The notes beneath the pieces are model-generated. The model did not search any database, was not told where the DNA came from, and saw only the letters and a program-made list of their open reading frames with translations. From the NCBI RefSeq assembly GCF_029603155.1, contig NZ_JAPMUA010000003.1:62001-126000 (forward strand): a DNA stretch of 64,000 nucleotides. Direction: 5' to 3'. Below, one piece after another: positions 23,430 to 31,503 of the stretch. Source of the DNA: Galbibacter pacificus (GTDB lineage: Bacteria > Bacteroidota > Bacteroidia > Flavobacteriales > Flavobacteriaceae). The position numbers were made by a program, and so were the translations under genes. Every line of letters begins with the position of its first letter. Positions within the stretch are counted from its first letter, which is position 1.

Positions 23430-23567
23430 ATGAATAAAGGCGTAAGTATCTGCATCACGTGTGTGTATTTTCAGAATTGCACCTATACAAGCAACAAAAG
23501 TGATATTGTATTTTGTAATGAATTTGACAGTCAGGACATTCAACAAAATACCCTTTTATTGGTTTAA
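23430..23567 (+). CDS. small four-cysteine protein, 45 aa
   Basis: I chose ATG 23430, because the frame upstream to 23382 overlaps the sigma-54-like promoter. The product has C8-x2-C11-x5-C17-x11-C29 followed by an acidic NEFD, a pattern seen in short conserved proteins that probably bind a metal such as zinc or an iron-sulfur centre. No function is known. It lies 14 bp before gdhA, so both would be transcribed from the sigma-54-like promoter. Confidence 0.6.
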   Translation: MNKGVSICITCVYFQNCTYTSNKSDIVFCNEFDSQDIQQNTLLLV

Positions 23568-23581
23568 TTAATTAGTTATTG

Positions 23582-24871
23582 ATGATCACGGAAAAATTAA
23601 AAGAAAAGAAAGCGACAAAACAGGGAATGTTATCGAACGTAATGCGACAATTTAACAATGCATCCGATAAAATTCAATTAAACAGCAATATCAGAAAGAT
23701 ATTGGAAATCACTAATAATGAATTGGTAGTTCATTTTCCCGTTAAAATGGACAATGGTGAAGTAGCCGTTTTTACGGGCTATAGGGTACAGCATAACAAT
23801 GCATTAGGGCCCTACAAAGGCGGACTGCGTTACCATCCGACAGTCGATATAGATGCAGCACGTGCCCTGGCAATGTGGATGACCTGGAAAACGGCATTGG
23901 CAGGATTGCCCTATGGAGGTGCCAAGGGCGGGATTCAAATTGACCCCAAGAAATATTCAACCGCCGAATTAGAACGGATTACGCGCAGGTTTACATATGC
24001 CTTGGGAGATAATATCGGTCCGGAGCTGGACATTCCCGCTCCTGACGTAAATACCAATCCACAGACAATGGCTTGGATTTTAGACACCTATATGTCGACT
24101 AAATCTCCTAACGAACGTTCTACTAATTTACATGTGGTAACCGGTAAGCCTATTGGTGCAGGAGGTTCTGAGGGCAGGGACAGGGCTACGGGATACGGTG
24201 TTTTCTTGTGCATAAAATTTTGGGCAGAACAAAACGAAGTTTCGTTAAGGGATAAAAAATTTATTGTTCAAGGGTTTGGAAACGTAGGATATTGGGCCGC
24301 TTATTTTTTGGAATCGGAAGGGGCCAAAATGATCGGGGTGCAGGATGCTTCCGGAACTTTGTATAACAACAACGGGATTTCGGTAGGGAGCTTAGCAGCG
24401 TATCAAAATGCGACGGGGGCTTTGTCCGGATACACGAATGCCGAGGCCATTCCAGGCAATGATTTTTTTGGCCTGGATTGTGACATTTGTATTCCGGCCG
24501 CTTTGGGAAATCAAATAACCGAACACAATGCCGGGGATATAAAGGCAAAGGTAATAGCCGAAGGGGCCAATGGGCCCACCGATGTACCGGCGGAAGCAAT
24601 GCTCTTGGAAAGGGGCATAACCATAATTCCGGACATTTTATGCAATTCCGGTGGTGTTATAGGGAGTTATTATGAATGGCTCCAAAACAGAAACGGAGAA
24701 ATATGGACCCTGGAAGAGGTGATGGAAAAGCTGGAAAAGAAACTCCGAACCTCTTTCGAGAAAATCAATAAAGTGGTAGGGGAGCGTAAGGTAGATGCCC
24801 GAACGGCTGCTTTTATCATAGCAATAGAACGTTTGGAACAAGCCTATTTACAAAGGGGGATATTTCCATAA
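23582..24871 (+). CDS. gdhA: glutamate dehydrogenase (Glu/Leu/Phe/Val dehydrogenase family)
   Basis: Reversible oxidative deamination of glutamate to 2-oxoglutarate and ammonia. The N-terminal substrate domain has GPYKGGLRYHP, MTWKTALAGLPYGGAKGGIQ (with the catalytic Lys about residue 115) and the Asp in ELDIPAPDVNT. The Rossmann domain has FIVQGFGNVGYWAA. A 429-aa length is typical of the small hexameric NAD-type enzymes (GudB/RocG class). ATG 23582 is preferred to the TTG just before it. Position behind a sigma-54-like promoter next to NtrB/NtrC-like genes fits nitrogen-linked control. Confidence 0.93.
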   Translation: MITEKLKEKKATKQGMLSNVMRQFNNASDKIQLNSNIRKILEITNNELVVHFPVKMDNGEVAVFTGYRVQHNNALGPYKGGLRYHPTVDIDAARALAMWMTWKTALAGLPYGGAKGGIQIDPKKYSTAELERITRRFTYALGDNIGPELDIPAPDVNTNPQTMAWILDTYMSTKSPNERSTNLHVVTGKPIGAGGSEGRDRATGYGVFLCIKFWAEQNEVSLRDKKFIVQGFGNVGYWAAYFLESEGAKMIGVQDASGTLYNNNGISVGSLAAYQNATGALSGYTNAEAIPGNDFFGLDCDICIPAALGNQITEHNAGDIKAKVIAEGANGPTDVPAEAMLLERGITIIPDILCNSGGVIGSYYEWLQNRNGEIWTLEEVMEKLEKKLRTSFEKINKVVGERKVDARTAAFIIAIERLEQAYLQRGIFP

Positions 24872-24885
24872 AATAAAAGAGGAGC

Positions 24886-25296
24886 ATGTCAGAGGAGAGG
24901 TTTCTTATTGAAAAAAAGGAATATGTGCTTTTGAAACAGGCCGTGAGCTTGTCCAGTCACCATACCCCTTTAACTGAAAACAAACCAGTTGTAAACTTGA
25001 AGGAAAAACTTCAAAGGGCAAAGATTATGGATGATGAATATATGCCGCTGGATGTTGTTCGGCTTAATACCATGGTAACGGTATCGCTAAGGGGAGGAGC
25101 TCAAAGGCGATTCCTATTAGTGATGCCAAGCCCCGGTGTCTGTCACAAAGATGAAGTCTCGGTATTATCCCCCTTGGGGATTACCTTATTGGGCAGTAGC
25201 GTAGGTCGTGTGCTGTCCATGGAAAAGCAGCACCTGACGATAACGCATATTGAACAAAAGAGGATGACAGAAAACAGCACATTCAACTCTTTTTGA
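24886..25296 (+). CDS. GreA/GreB C-terminal-domain (Rnk-like) protein, second copy
   Basis: The C-terminal domain (VRLNTMVTVSLRGGAQRRFL, then DEVSVLSPLGITLLGSSVG) is the FKBP-like domain of GreA/GreB/Rnk. Residues 1-60 are helical and lack the long acidic-tipped coiled coil of GreA, so it may bind RNA polymerase without cleavage activity. It follows gdhA by 14 bp in the same direction, likely in one operon, and resembles the gene at 19855-20271. The two copies bracket the NtrBC-like and gdhA genes. Confidence 0.82.
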   Translation: MSEERFLIEKKEYVLLKQAVSLSSHHTPLTENKPVVNLKEKLQRAKIMDDEYMPLDVVRLNTMVTVSLRGGAQRRFLLVMPSPGVCHKDEVSVLSPLGITLLGSSVGRVLSMEKQHLTITHIEQKRMTENSTFNSF

Positions 25297-25329
25297 GCGA
25301 TTAAAAAACCGTGATACTGGCACTAAAAT

Positions 25330-25580
25330 TCAGCGGATTATTACCAATAGTATATTACACTGTTTATGATCAATTTGTTTAAGACCAAAATCGTCGGTAA
25401 TAAGCAGTTTTGTCTTAGTTATTTTATCCATAAACTTAAAATAGCTACCGTCTGACTTGGCCGGGGTCATTTGATCCAGGAGTTTATTGGCCGTAAATAT
25501 ATAGTTTTAAGTTCCTGGGCATACGTCTGGAACCCCAAAGCACAGGCTATAAATGATTTCCCTACCCCAGTGGGTCGTTA
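25330..25580 (-). mobile_element. IS21-family istB remnant
   Basis: On the minus strand, pieces in different frames read FIACALGFQTYAQELKTIY, then FKFMDKITKTKLLITDDF, then GLKQIDHKQCNILL. These match the P-loop ATPase region of IstB, the helper protein of IS21-type transposition, but stops and frameshifts break it, and the N- and C-terminal parts are missing. It is a dead fragment with no terminal repeats seen. Confidence 0.65.
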
Positions 25581-25637
25581 GGAACCGTTAGCTCTCATTT
25601 CAAGAAAACACGCGTATTTGTCATAAAAGGGAATAGT

Positions 25638-25760
25638 ATGAATACCAAATTAACTTTGGCAATAGAAAAAGAGGTTATCGAAATCGCAAAGGAATATGCA
25701 AAAGAAAAAGGCAAAGCCTTTCAGAAATGATAGCGAACTATTTCAGGTTTGTGACTGTAA
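25638..25760 (+). pseudogene. DUF6364-type antitoxin, frameshifted
   Basis: From ATG 25638 the frame reads MNTKLTLAIEKEVIEIAKEY, then AKEKGKAFQK-stop (TGA 25728-25730). Adding one base in the AAAGGCAAA run (25708-25716) restores the family sequence SLSEMIANYFRFVTVK. This is the DUF6364 antitoxin pattern (ribbon-helix-helix N-terminus), so the gene carries a one-base deletion and is also cut short. No partner toxin remains. Confidence 0.65.
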
Positions 25761-25885
25761 AAAGGATTAAACTCAGATTTTTTGTTTTCTTTCTTCACGA
25801 TTTTTTCGAGACGTGAAATTACATCTTCACTTTGAATTTTTAAAAACTCTTGAATAAGTTCTAATTTTCTCGTTTGCAAATTCAT
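25721..25885 (-). pseudogene. RelB-like antitoxin N-terminal fragment
   Basis: From ATG 25885 on the minus strand the frame reads MNLQTRKLELIQEFLKIQSE, then DVISRLEKIVKKENKKSEFN, and runs into unrelated codons. The first 40 residues look like the N-terminus of a common Bacteroidota addiction-module antitoxin. It converges on and overlaps the DUF6364 remnant, so the two fragments were joined by a deletion. Confidence 0.5.
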
Positions 25886-26226
25886 TTTATTAGCTTTTTT
25901 ATCAAAGACACAAAATTATAAATTCGGTTGTTTTTATAATTGTCGATTTTTTAGCTTGTTGCCAACGCCTTTCGTTTCAACTTCATATATTGATGGTTTG
26001 ACCTTTTTCAACCAGGATTTTCCCTATCGGTTCTCTTTATTGCTCTGGCCCTTTTAGGTTAAAGCGAGGAATGTGGGCGGAAAAGATAAGAAAGCATGGT
26101 TCAAATGGGGTAAGTTATAACGGCAACCCCTGTCTGATTTGGGACAATATTCAACGTTTAGCCCCGATAATAGGCATTGGTATATTTTAGCTTTGTTCGA
26201 TAGTATGTTATTTGTTTCTTTGTGGT

Positions 26227-27291
26227 ATGCCAGAAACCAAAAGAGCACAACTATTGCCCCTTTATTGGAAATGCCAGATCATCGGTTGGGGAATTGTTTC
26301 CCTATTATGGCTATATATTGCCTTGGTAAGGGATCGATTTAGTATTATGGATGCGCTGACCAACTATGTACTTGATATTGCCATTTGCATTGGCCTAACT
26401 CATTCCTATCGGACCATTTCTTTAAAAAAGGGATGGGGTCGATTGGGCATCAAAGAGTTGATAAAGAGGGTGATTCCTTCTATTTTGATACTCTCCGTTA
26501 TGTTTATGCTTTTAATGAACATTAAAATGGCCGCTTATATTTATATGCTCAATGGAAACAATACCTTTTCGGAAAACTTGCTTTTATGGAATCCGGTACT
26601 GATTACAGGGGTAAGGCACATGTCCATATGGGTACTTGCTTATCATGCCTATAAATTTTATGTCAGAGAGATCAATACCGCAAAAAAGAATGCCCAGCTT
26701 TCGGTTATTGCCAAGCAGACCCAATTGGACAAGCTGTCCATGCAATTAAACCCACATTTTTTATTCAACTCGCTCAATTCCATCAAAGCTTTAACCCTTG
26801 AAAGCCCAAAAACTGCGCGTAGAGCTATCGATTTGTTATCTGACCTTTTGCGTTCGTCACTTTATGAAAAGGAGCATGCCACCATAACTATTGCAGAAGA
26901 GTTGTCCTTGGTCAAAGACTATGTGGAATTGGAGCAATTACGATTTGAGGAGCGGTTGAGGGTGATCATGAATGTTGATGAAACCATAAAGGGCTTTGCC
27001 GTTCCCCCGCTGTGCATCCAACTTCTGGTTGAAAATGCCATCAAACATGGAATAGACCAACAATTGGATGGTGGAACGGTGAAGATTTCAGTCCAGACGG
27101 ACACTTGTTTTATAATTATCAATGTCAAAAACCCGGGGGGCCTTTCAAAGAAGGAGCATAAGGGACTTGGACTGAAAAACCTAAGGGAACGTCTTTTATT
27201 ACAGTATGAGGGAAAGGCACAATTGGAGATTGGGGCCCCCACGGAGCATTTGATCTCGACAACACTAAAGATTCCAATCGATAAAACATGA
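26227..27291 (+). CDS. LytS/YehU-type membrane sensor histidine kinase
   Basis: Four transmembrane helices occupy about residues 15-150 (WGIVSLLWLYIALV, ILILSVMFMLLMNI and others). The His_kinase domain follows, with the phospho-His in LNPHFLFNSLNSIKAL, and then HATPase_c with QLLVENAIKHGIDQQLDGG and GLGLKNLRERL. This is the LytS/YehU class that works with LytTR regulators. The regulator starts inside its stop codon region (4-bp overlap). The frame extends to 26212 through TTG; ATG 26227 is preferred. The 930 bp upstream hold only remnants. Confidence 0.9.
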   Translation: MPETKRAQLLPLYWKCQIIGWGIVSLLWLYIALVRDRFSIMDALTNYVLDIAICIGLTHSYRTISLKKGWGRLGIKELIKRVIPSILILSVMFMLLMNIKMAAYIYMLNGNNTFSENLLLWNPVLITGVRHMSIWVLAYHAYKFYVREINTAKKNAQLSVIAKQTQLDKLSMQLNPHFLFNSLNSIKALTLESPKTARRAIDLLSDLLRSSLYEKEHATITIAEELSLVKDYVELEQLRFEERLRVIMNVDETIKGFAVPPLCIQLLVENAIKHGIDQQLDGGTVKISVQTDTCFIIINVKNPGGLSKKEHKGLGLKNLRERLLLQYEGKAQLEIGAPTEHLISTTLKIPIDKT

Positions 27292-28007
27292 TTTATAAGA
27301 CATTGATCGTTGATGATGAACGCTTGGCCCGCGAAGAAGTACGAAGGGCCCTGAAAGGGTATCCTGAATTTTGCATCGTGGGAGAGGCGAACAATGTAGA
27401 AGTGGCCATTGGCCTGATCGAGACAGAACAACCCGACATCCTGTTTCTGGATATTTATATGCCCGAAAAATCAGGGTTTGACCTGTTGGATGAGTTGGGG
27501 ACCGTACCAGAAGTAATCTTCACCACGGCCTATGATCAATATGCCGTAAAGGCCTTTGAAGTAAATGCCCTAGATTATTTGGTGAAACCTTTGAGGGAAG
27601 AGCGTTTTGCCAAGGCTATAAAAAAGGTCAAAATAGAATTGAAAAAGAAAGCCGGGGAAAAGGAAGCGCCTTTTGCCAGCCATCAAAAAATTTTTATCAA
27701 AGATGGTGAAAAGGTACATTTTATTGCATTGGGGGACATCTCCTTGATCGAATCCATGGACAATTATGCACAACTGCACTTCGGCAACGAGAAGGCCATG
27801 ATCAAACGTTCATTGAACCTATTGGAAAAAAAACTGGATCCTCATGTGTTTTTCAGGGCCAACAGGGGCCAGATCATCAATACTGAATATATCAGGGACA
27901 TTCAGCCGTATTTTAATAACAGACTACGGATTGTGCTGACAACAGGGAAAACCATCGAAGTTTCAAGTAGGCAGTCGGTGTTGTTCAAGAAATTGAAAAG
28001 TCTGTAG
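27288..28007 (+). CDS. LytTR-family response regulator
   Basis: The receiver (TLIVDDERLAREEV, phospho-Asp in ILFLDIYMPEKSG, Lys in YLVKPLREERF) is joined to a C-terminal LytTR DNA-binding domain (HQKIFIKDGEKVHFIALGDI, SMDNYAQLHF, FFRANRGQIINTEYI). The 239-aa length is normal. It overlaps the LytS-type kinase gene by 4 bp (ATGA), so it is translationally coupled. The peptidase gene follows after 82 bp and could be a target, as LytTR systems often regulate neighbours. The sequence shows no repeat pair to prove that. Confidence 0.93.
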   Translation: MIYKTLIVDDERLAREEVRRALKGYPEFCIVGEANNVEVAIGLIETEQPDILFLDIYMPEKSGFDLLDELGTVPEVIFTTAYDQYAVKAFEVNALDYLVKPLREERFAKAIKKVKIELKKKAGEKEAPFASHQKIFIKDGEKVHFIALGDISLIESMDNYAQLHFGNEKAMIKRSLNLLEKKLDPHVFFRANRGQIINTEYIRDIQPYFNNRLRIVLTTGKTIEVSSRQSVLFKKLKSL

Positions 28008-28089
28008 TCAACAAGCCTATTAAGAAAATCCATATCGCCGACGGCAAGAGCACCAGGAGAATGGGGAAATATATTTAACACCGGTCCGA

Positions 28090-29901
28090 ATGAAAAAAAG
28101 AATCATGATATCTTTTATTGTCCCAATCACAATCTTTTGTTTTTTAATTTATTACAATCAAAAAGATTCTATACAGTCTCCATATACGGTCATTGAAAAC
28201 AACACCACCTATCTCATCCAAGACAGTATTTTGATCCAGACGAGGGAAGGGGCTAAAATCCATGCCATGGTGGTCAGGGATTCCACAATGACCATGCCGG
28301 GTCCTGCACTGCTTTTCCATACGATATATTCTCGAAAAAGTGATTTACAAAAGGCAAAAATAGCTGTAGAGCATGGTTATGTTGGAGTCATATCATACAC
28401 CCGGGGGAAAGGATTAAGTCAGGATTCCATAATCCCCTTTAAAAAAGAAGCGACGGACACTTATGATGTTATAGAATGGATAAGCAAACAGGAATGGAGC
28501 AACCAAAAAGTGGGTATGTATGGCGGGAGTTATCTGGGTTTTGCCCAATGGGCCTCGGTCAAGCACAAAGTGCACCCGGCATTGAAGACCATTGTCCCAT
28601 CAGTATCTGTGGCCCCGGGAATTGCCGAGCCCATGGAAAATGGTGTCTATCAAAACTTTCATTTTCCCTGGCATCATTATGTCTCGAATGACAGGTACTT
28701 GGATACCATGCTATATTCCAATGCGAAAAGGTGGCAAAGCCTGAACATGAAATGGTACATGGAGGGGGTTGCCTATAACAAAATGGACAGTCTGGACGGA
28801 TTGCCCAACCCACAGTTCAAGGAGCGGTTATTACATCCTACCTATGATAGCTACTGGCAAGGCATGATGCCCTATAAAGAAGAGTTTTCGCACATAGACA
28901 TTCCGATCTTGGCTACAACAGGATATTATGATGGAGGTCAAACAGGAACAAGGTATTATTTGAACGAGCATACGACATACAACAAAGATGCGGCTCATTA
29001 TTTGGTCATTGGCCCCTATACCCATTTTGGTGCCCAGGGAAAGCCCAAGGCCCATATTTTAGGATATGATATAGACCCTGTGGCCCAAATAGATATTACC
29101 AATTTGATTTTTGAATGGTTTGATTATGTATTGAAGGGGATGGAGAAACCGCCTTTGTTGAAGGACAAAATCAATTACGAGGTTATGGGGGCCAATAAAT
29201 GGGAACATGTCCCTTCATTGGAACAGATGGCGAATGATACACTCACCTATTACCTGAGCAATCGACGATCGGGAGTGGGCTTCAGGTCCACTTATGATTC
29301 TGGAAACAATGGGGAGAATATCCACTTCACTTTGGATGAACGCCTCAGTAACCCTGACGGGTATTTGGAACAGACAATAGACTTTTCAGATCGGAGGAAC
29401 TTCACTTGGAATTCAAGCGGGTGGGGAAGCATCATTGCAGAGCATCTAACTATTGGCCAAGGTTTTTCCTTTGTTACCGAGCCCTTTCCCTCCGATTTTG
29501 AGCTCAACGGCTCTTTTGGAGGGGAAATGTCGGTATCCATCAATAAAAAGGATTTTGATTACAGTGTAGCATTGTATGAGCAGACCCCTGATGGAAAGTT
29601 CTTTGCATTGACATTGCCCTATGTGGGTAGAGCCAGTTATGTATTGAACCGGGAACAAAGGCAATTATTGAAACCGAACGTCAAAACAACAATCCCTTTT
29701 GGCATTGTCCGGATGACCAGCAAAAAAATCAGTAAAGGCAGCAGGTTAGTAGTTGTGATCAATGGGATCAAGGAACCTTTTACGGAGATCAACTATGGTT
29801 CGGGCAAGCCGGTAAGTGAAGAGTCCATATCAGATGGCAAAAACCCCCTTGTGATTACATGGTATAGTAGCAGTCATATTAAGATTCCCGTAAAAAAGTA
29901 A
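28090..29901 (+). CDS. CocE/NonD family hydrolase (X-Pro dipeptidyl-peptidase S15 type)
   Basis: A single N-terminal hydrophobic helix (MISFIVPITIFCFLIYY, about residues 6-22) suggests an exported or membrane-anchored enzyme. The alpha/beta-hydrolase core has the nucleophile elbow GMYGGSYLGFAQW (Ser about residue 145) and the His box IGPYTHFG. The C-terminal jelly-roll domain of the S15 family follows (from about residue 390: GFSFVTEPFPSDFELNGSFG). Members cleave X-Pro dipeptides, cocaine-like esters or acylated beta-lactams; the substrate here cannot be told. It is downstream of a LytS/LytTR pair in the same direction. Confidence 0.88.
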   Translation: MKKRIMISFIVPITIFCFLIYYNQKDSIQSPYTVIENNTTYLIQDSILIQTREGAKIHAMVVRDSTMTMPGPALLFHTIYSRKSDLQKAKIAVEHGYVGVISYTRGKGLSQDSIIPFKKEATDTYDVIEWISKQEWSNQKVGMYGGSYLGFAQWASVKHKVHPALKTIVPSVSVAPGIAEPMENGVYQNFHFPWHHYVSNDRYLDTMLYSNAKRWQSLNMKWYMEGVAYNKMDSLDGLPNPQFKERLLHPTYDSYWQGMMPYKEEFSHIDIPILATTGYYDGGQTGTRYYLNEHTTYNKDAAHYLVIGPYTHFGAQGKPKAHILGYDIDPVAQIDITNLIFEWFDYVLKGMEKPPLLKDKINYEVMGANKWEHVPSLEQMANDTLTYYLSNRRSGVGFRSTYDSGNNGENIHFTLDERLSNPDGYLEQTIDFSDRRNFTWNSSGWGSIIAEHLTIGQGFSFVTEPFPSDFELNGSFGGEMSVSINKKDFDYSVALYEQTPDGKFFALTLPYVGRASYVLNREQRQLLKPNVKTTIPFGIVRMTSKKISKGSRLVVVINGIKEPFTEINYGSGKPVSEESISDGKNPLVITWYSSSHIKIPVKK

Positions 29902-29998
29902 GAGGATGTATATGATGGCAAATAAAGGTAATAACTTCGCACATCTTACCCGACAGACATTTAAACCATTGGAGTGTTGACCGTAGAAATTTAACGGC

Positions 29999-30301
29999 TT
30001 ATTTCTTCATGGAAGAAAGATTTTGTCTGGCATCAAATATCTTAACGATATGGAATGTTTTTTTGGTTTTATCCACTATATAGCGTATTTTTTGGTTCCT
30101 GGCTACGATTCTTCTATAAGCAGGGAAGTATTCCTTTATTTGTATTTGCTCTGAGAAGTGCAATGATTTTACAGCGCTCCTTTATATCCAATACAACGCT
30201 CTTTGCTCCCTGTACGGATTTTTGCCTAATAAAATTATAGAAATCCCTTAAATCGGTTTTTCGTAGTATGGGCAATTTCCTTTATAAATAGTAGCGGCCA
30301 T
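29999..30301 (-). pseudogene. RelE/ParE-type toxin, frameshifted twice
   Basis: On the minus strand, ATG 30301 starts MAATIYKGNCPYYEKP, then a frameshift gives DFYNFIRQKSVQGAKSVVLD, and a second one gives YFPAYRRIVARNQKIRYIVD followed by KTKKTFHIVKIFDARQN. This is the ParE/RelE toxin order, including the typical YRRIVARNQKIRYIV block. Two frameshifts make it inactive, while its antitoxin frame is open. Confidence 0.72.
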
Positions 30302-30444
30302 TTACCAATTTCAAGCGATTCAGCCAAATTATTATCAGAAGCAACCCGACCAGCTTCAATATCATCCAGCTCCTTTTGTATCTCTGCCTTATATTGAGCC
30401 ACATTCAATGGCTCTCCTTTGGCCATATAGGCCACAATGTCCAT
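30235..30444 (-). CDS. antitoxin of a ParE/RelE-type module (partner toxin dead)
   Basis: The frame reads MDIVAYMAKGEPLNVAQYKA, then EIQKELDDIEAGRVASDNNL. This is the pattern of the short RelB/ParD-like antitoxins of Bacteroidota, which normally end in an E-x-E-x-W motif near residue 48 and are followed by the toxin. Here the frame runs 20 residues into the toxin gene (KWPLLFIKEIAHTTKNRFKG), so the C-terminus is abnormal. The toxin downstream is frameshifted. It is probably a decaying module. Confidence 0.6.
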   Translation of the reverse strand: MDIVAYMAKGEPLNVAQYKAEIQKELDDIEAGRVASDNNLAESLEIGKWPLLFIKEIAHTTKNRFKGFL

Positions 30445-30692
30445 CTTTTGCTCCTTGCGGATGTAACCTTCTTGATTTTGTTTATAACAGAACCTTAGGC
30501 AGTATCAAGAATGTATTTTTCCAATTGTTCTCTGGTAAATTTATGGCCTCCATAACAACAAATGCACAATCATCATATCCAATGTACATTTCACGTATCT
30601 AAAAATATAGAAGCCTTTTTATTGCACGTCCACAGCGAGGTTGTTCGACTAAGGAGATACTTTCTCATACCTCATATTATTCCCTGATTTAT

Positions 30693-31484
30693 TTATAACG
30701 CATCCGTTTTCATTGAAGAAAAACTTGAAGTTAAAGCGCCATGGGCATCAAAAAAATTGATTTTTCCCACTCCTAATGAATCTACCTTCAACTGGAGTCT
30801 CACTGTTCCCATTCGATCGGAAAGGTTTAGTACAGCAGATTTTTGTTTGTCCTTCCCAATAAAAACCCTGTTGGCGAAGGCTTTCTGACCCTTTTTAGGC
30901 TCCATTAACTCCCTGAGTAACTTGTCTTTTTCAGGGCTATCGGGAAGTTTTTCCGCTTCTTTGTACGTTTTTCTGAATTCGTGAAAAGGGGGTTCCTCCT
31001 GCCAGTCATCTACATATAGGCCAACTTTTCTGGAACCATTATCATCCAGGTATTGTAAATAAAGGGTTTGGTTTTGGTTGTATTGGTCAAATGAAAGATG
31101 TCCGCTTTGAAAATAGTCACCACTTTTAGGGTCCTTGACTCCCGAAAATACCAAGCCTCCAATTTCAGATTCTTCATCATCTAAAAATATAAACCCGGGC
31201 CTGTTGCCACCAGGGATACCCATAGGTTTTCCTTTGTACAGGTTTGCTATGGACCGCTCTTTATTTGAAATGGACAAACGTAGTTTTCCATCTTCTTCGA
31301 TTACATTGATTTTTTTTACATTGATTTCATCAAAATCTGTTACCGGTAAAGTAGAAAAAGTATTAAAACTTCGTACCAGAGCGGTTAAACCAATTGCTCC
31401 TAAAATGAGTGTGATGCCAACTGCATATCGGGTTAAAAAAGAAACTTGCTTTTTTAATTTCGTAATATCTTCTTGTGTATTCAT
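30693..31484 (-). CDS. membrane-anchored hypothetical protein, 263 aa
   Basis: A short cytoplasmic N-terminus precedes one transmembrane helix (YAVGITLILGAIGLTALVRS, about residues 20-39). The extracytoplasmic part (INVKKINVIEEDGKLRLSIS, then NRPGFIFLDDEESEIGGLVF) carries a repeated beta-strand pattern. It ends with TVRLQLKVDSLGVGKINFFD. I do not recognise the family, which is common in Flavobacteriia and Cytophagia. It is the last gene of the minus-strand run starting at 35147. Confidence 0.65.
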   Translation of the reverse strand: MNTQEDITKLKKQVSFLTRYAVGITLILGAIGLTALVRSFNTFSTLPVTDFDEINVKKINVIEEDGKLRLSISNKERSIANLYKGKPMGIPGGNRPGFIFLDDEESEIGGLVFSGVKDPKSGDYFQSGHLSFDQYNQNQTLYLQYLDDNGSRKVGLYVDDWQEEPPFHEFRKTYKEAEKLPDSPEKDKLLRELMEPKKGQKAFANRVFIGKDKQKSAVLNLSDRMGTVRLQLKVDSLGVGKINFFDAHGALTSSFSSMKTDAL

Positions 31485-31503
31485 TTTTTTGCATGTTTAG
31501 TGT

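Noticed and set aside
25316..25332. TGGCACTAAAATTCAGC as a sigma-54 promoter
   Set aside because: The -24 part is perfect but the -12 position lacks TTGC, and no intact gene follows.
30055..30240. 61-aa plus-strand frame
   Set aside because: It lies antisense to the frameshifted ParE-like toxin, which explains its sequence.
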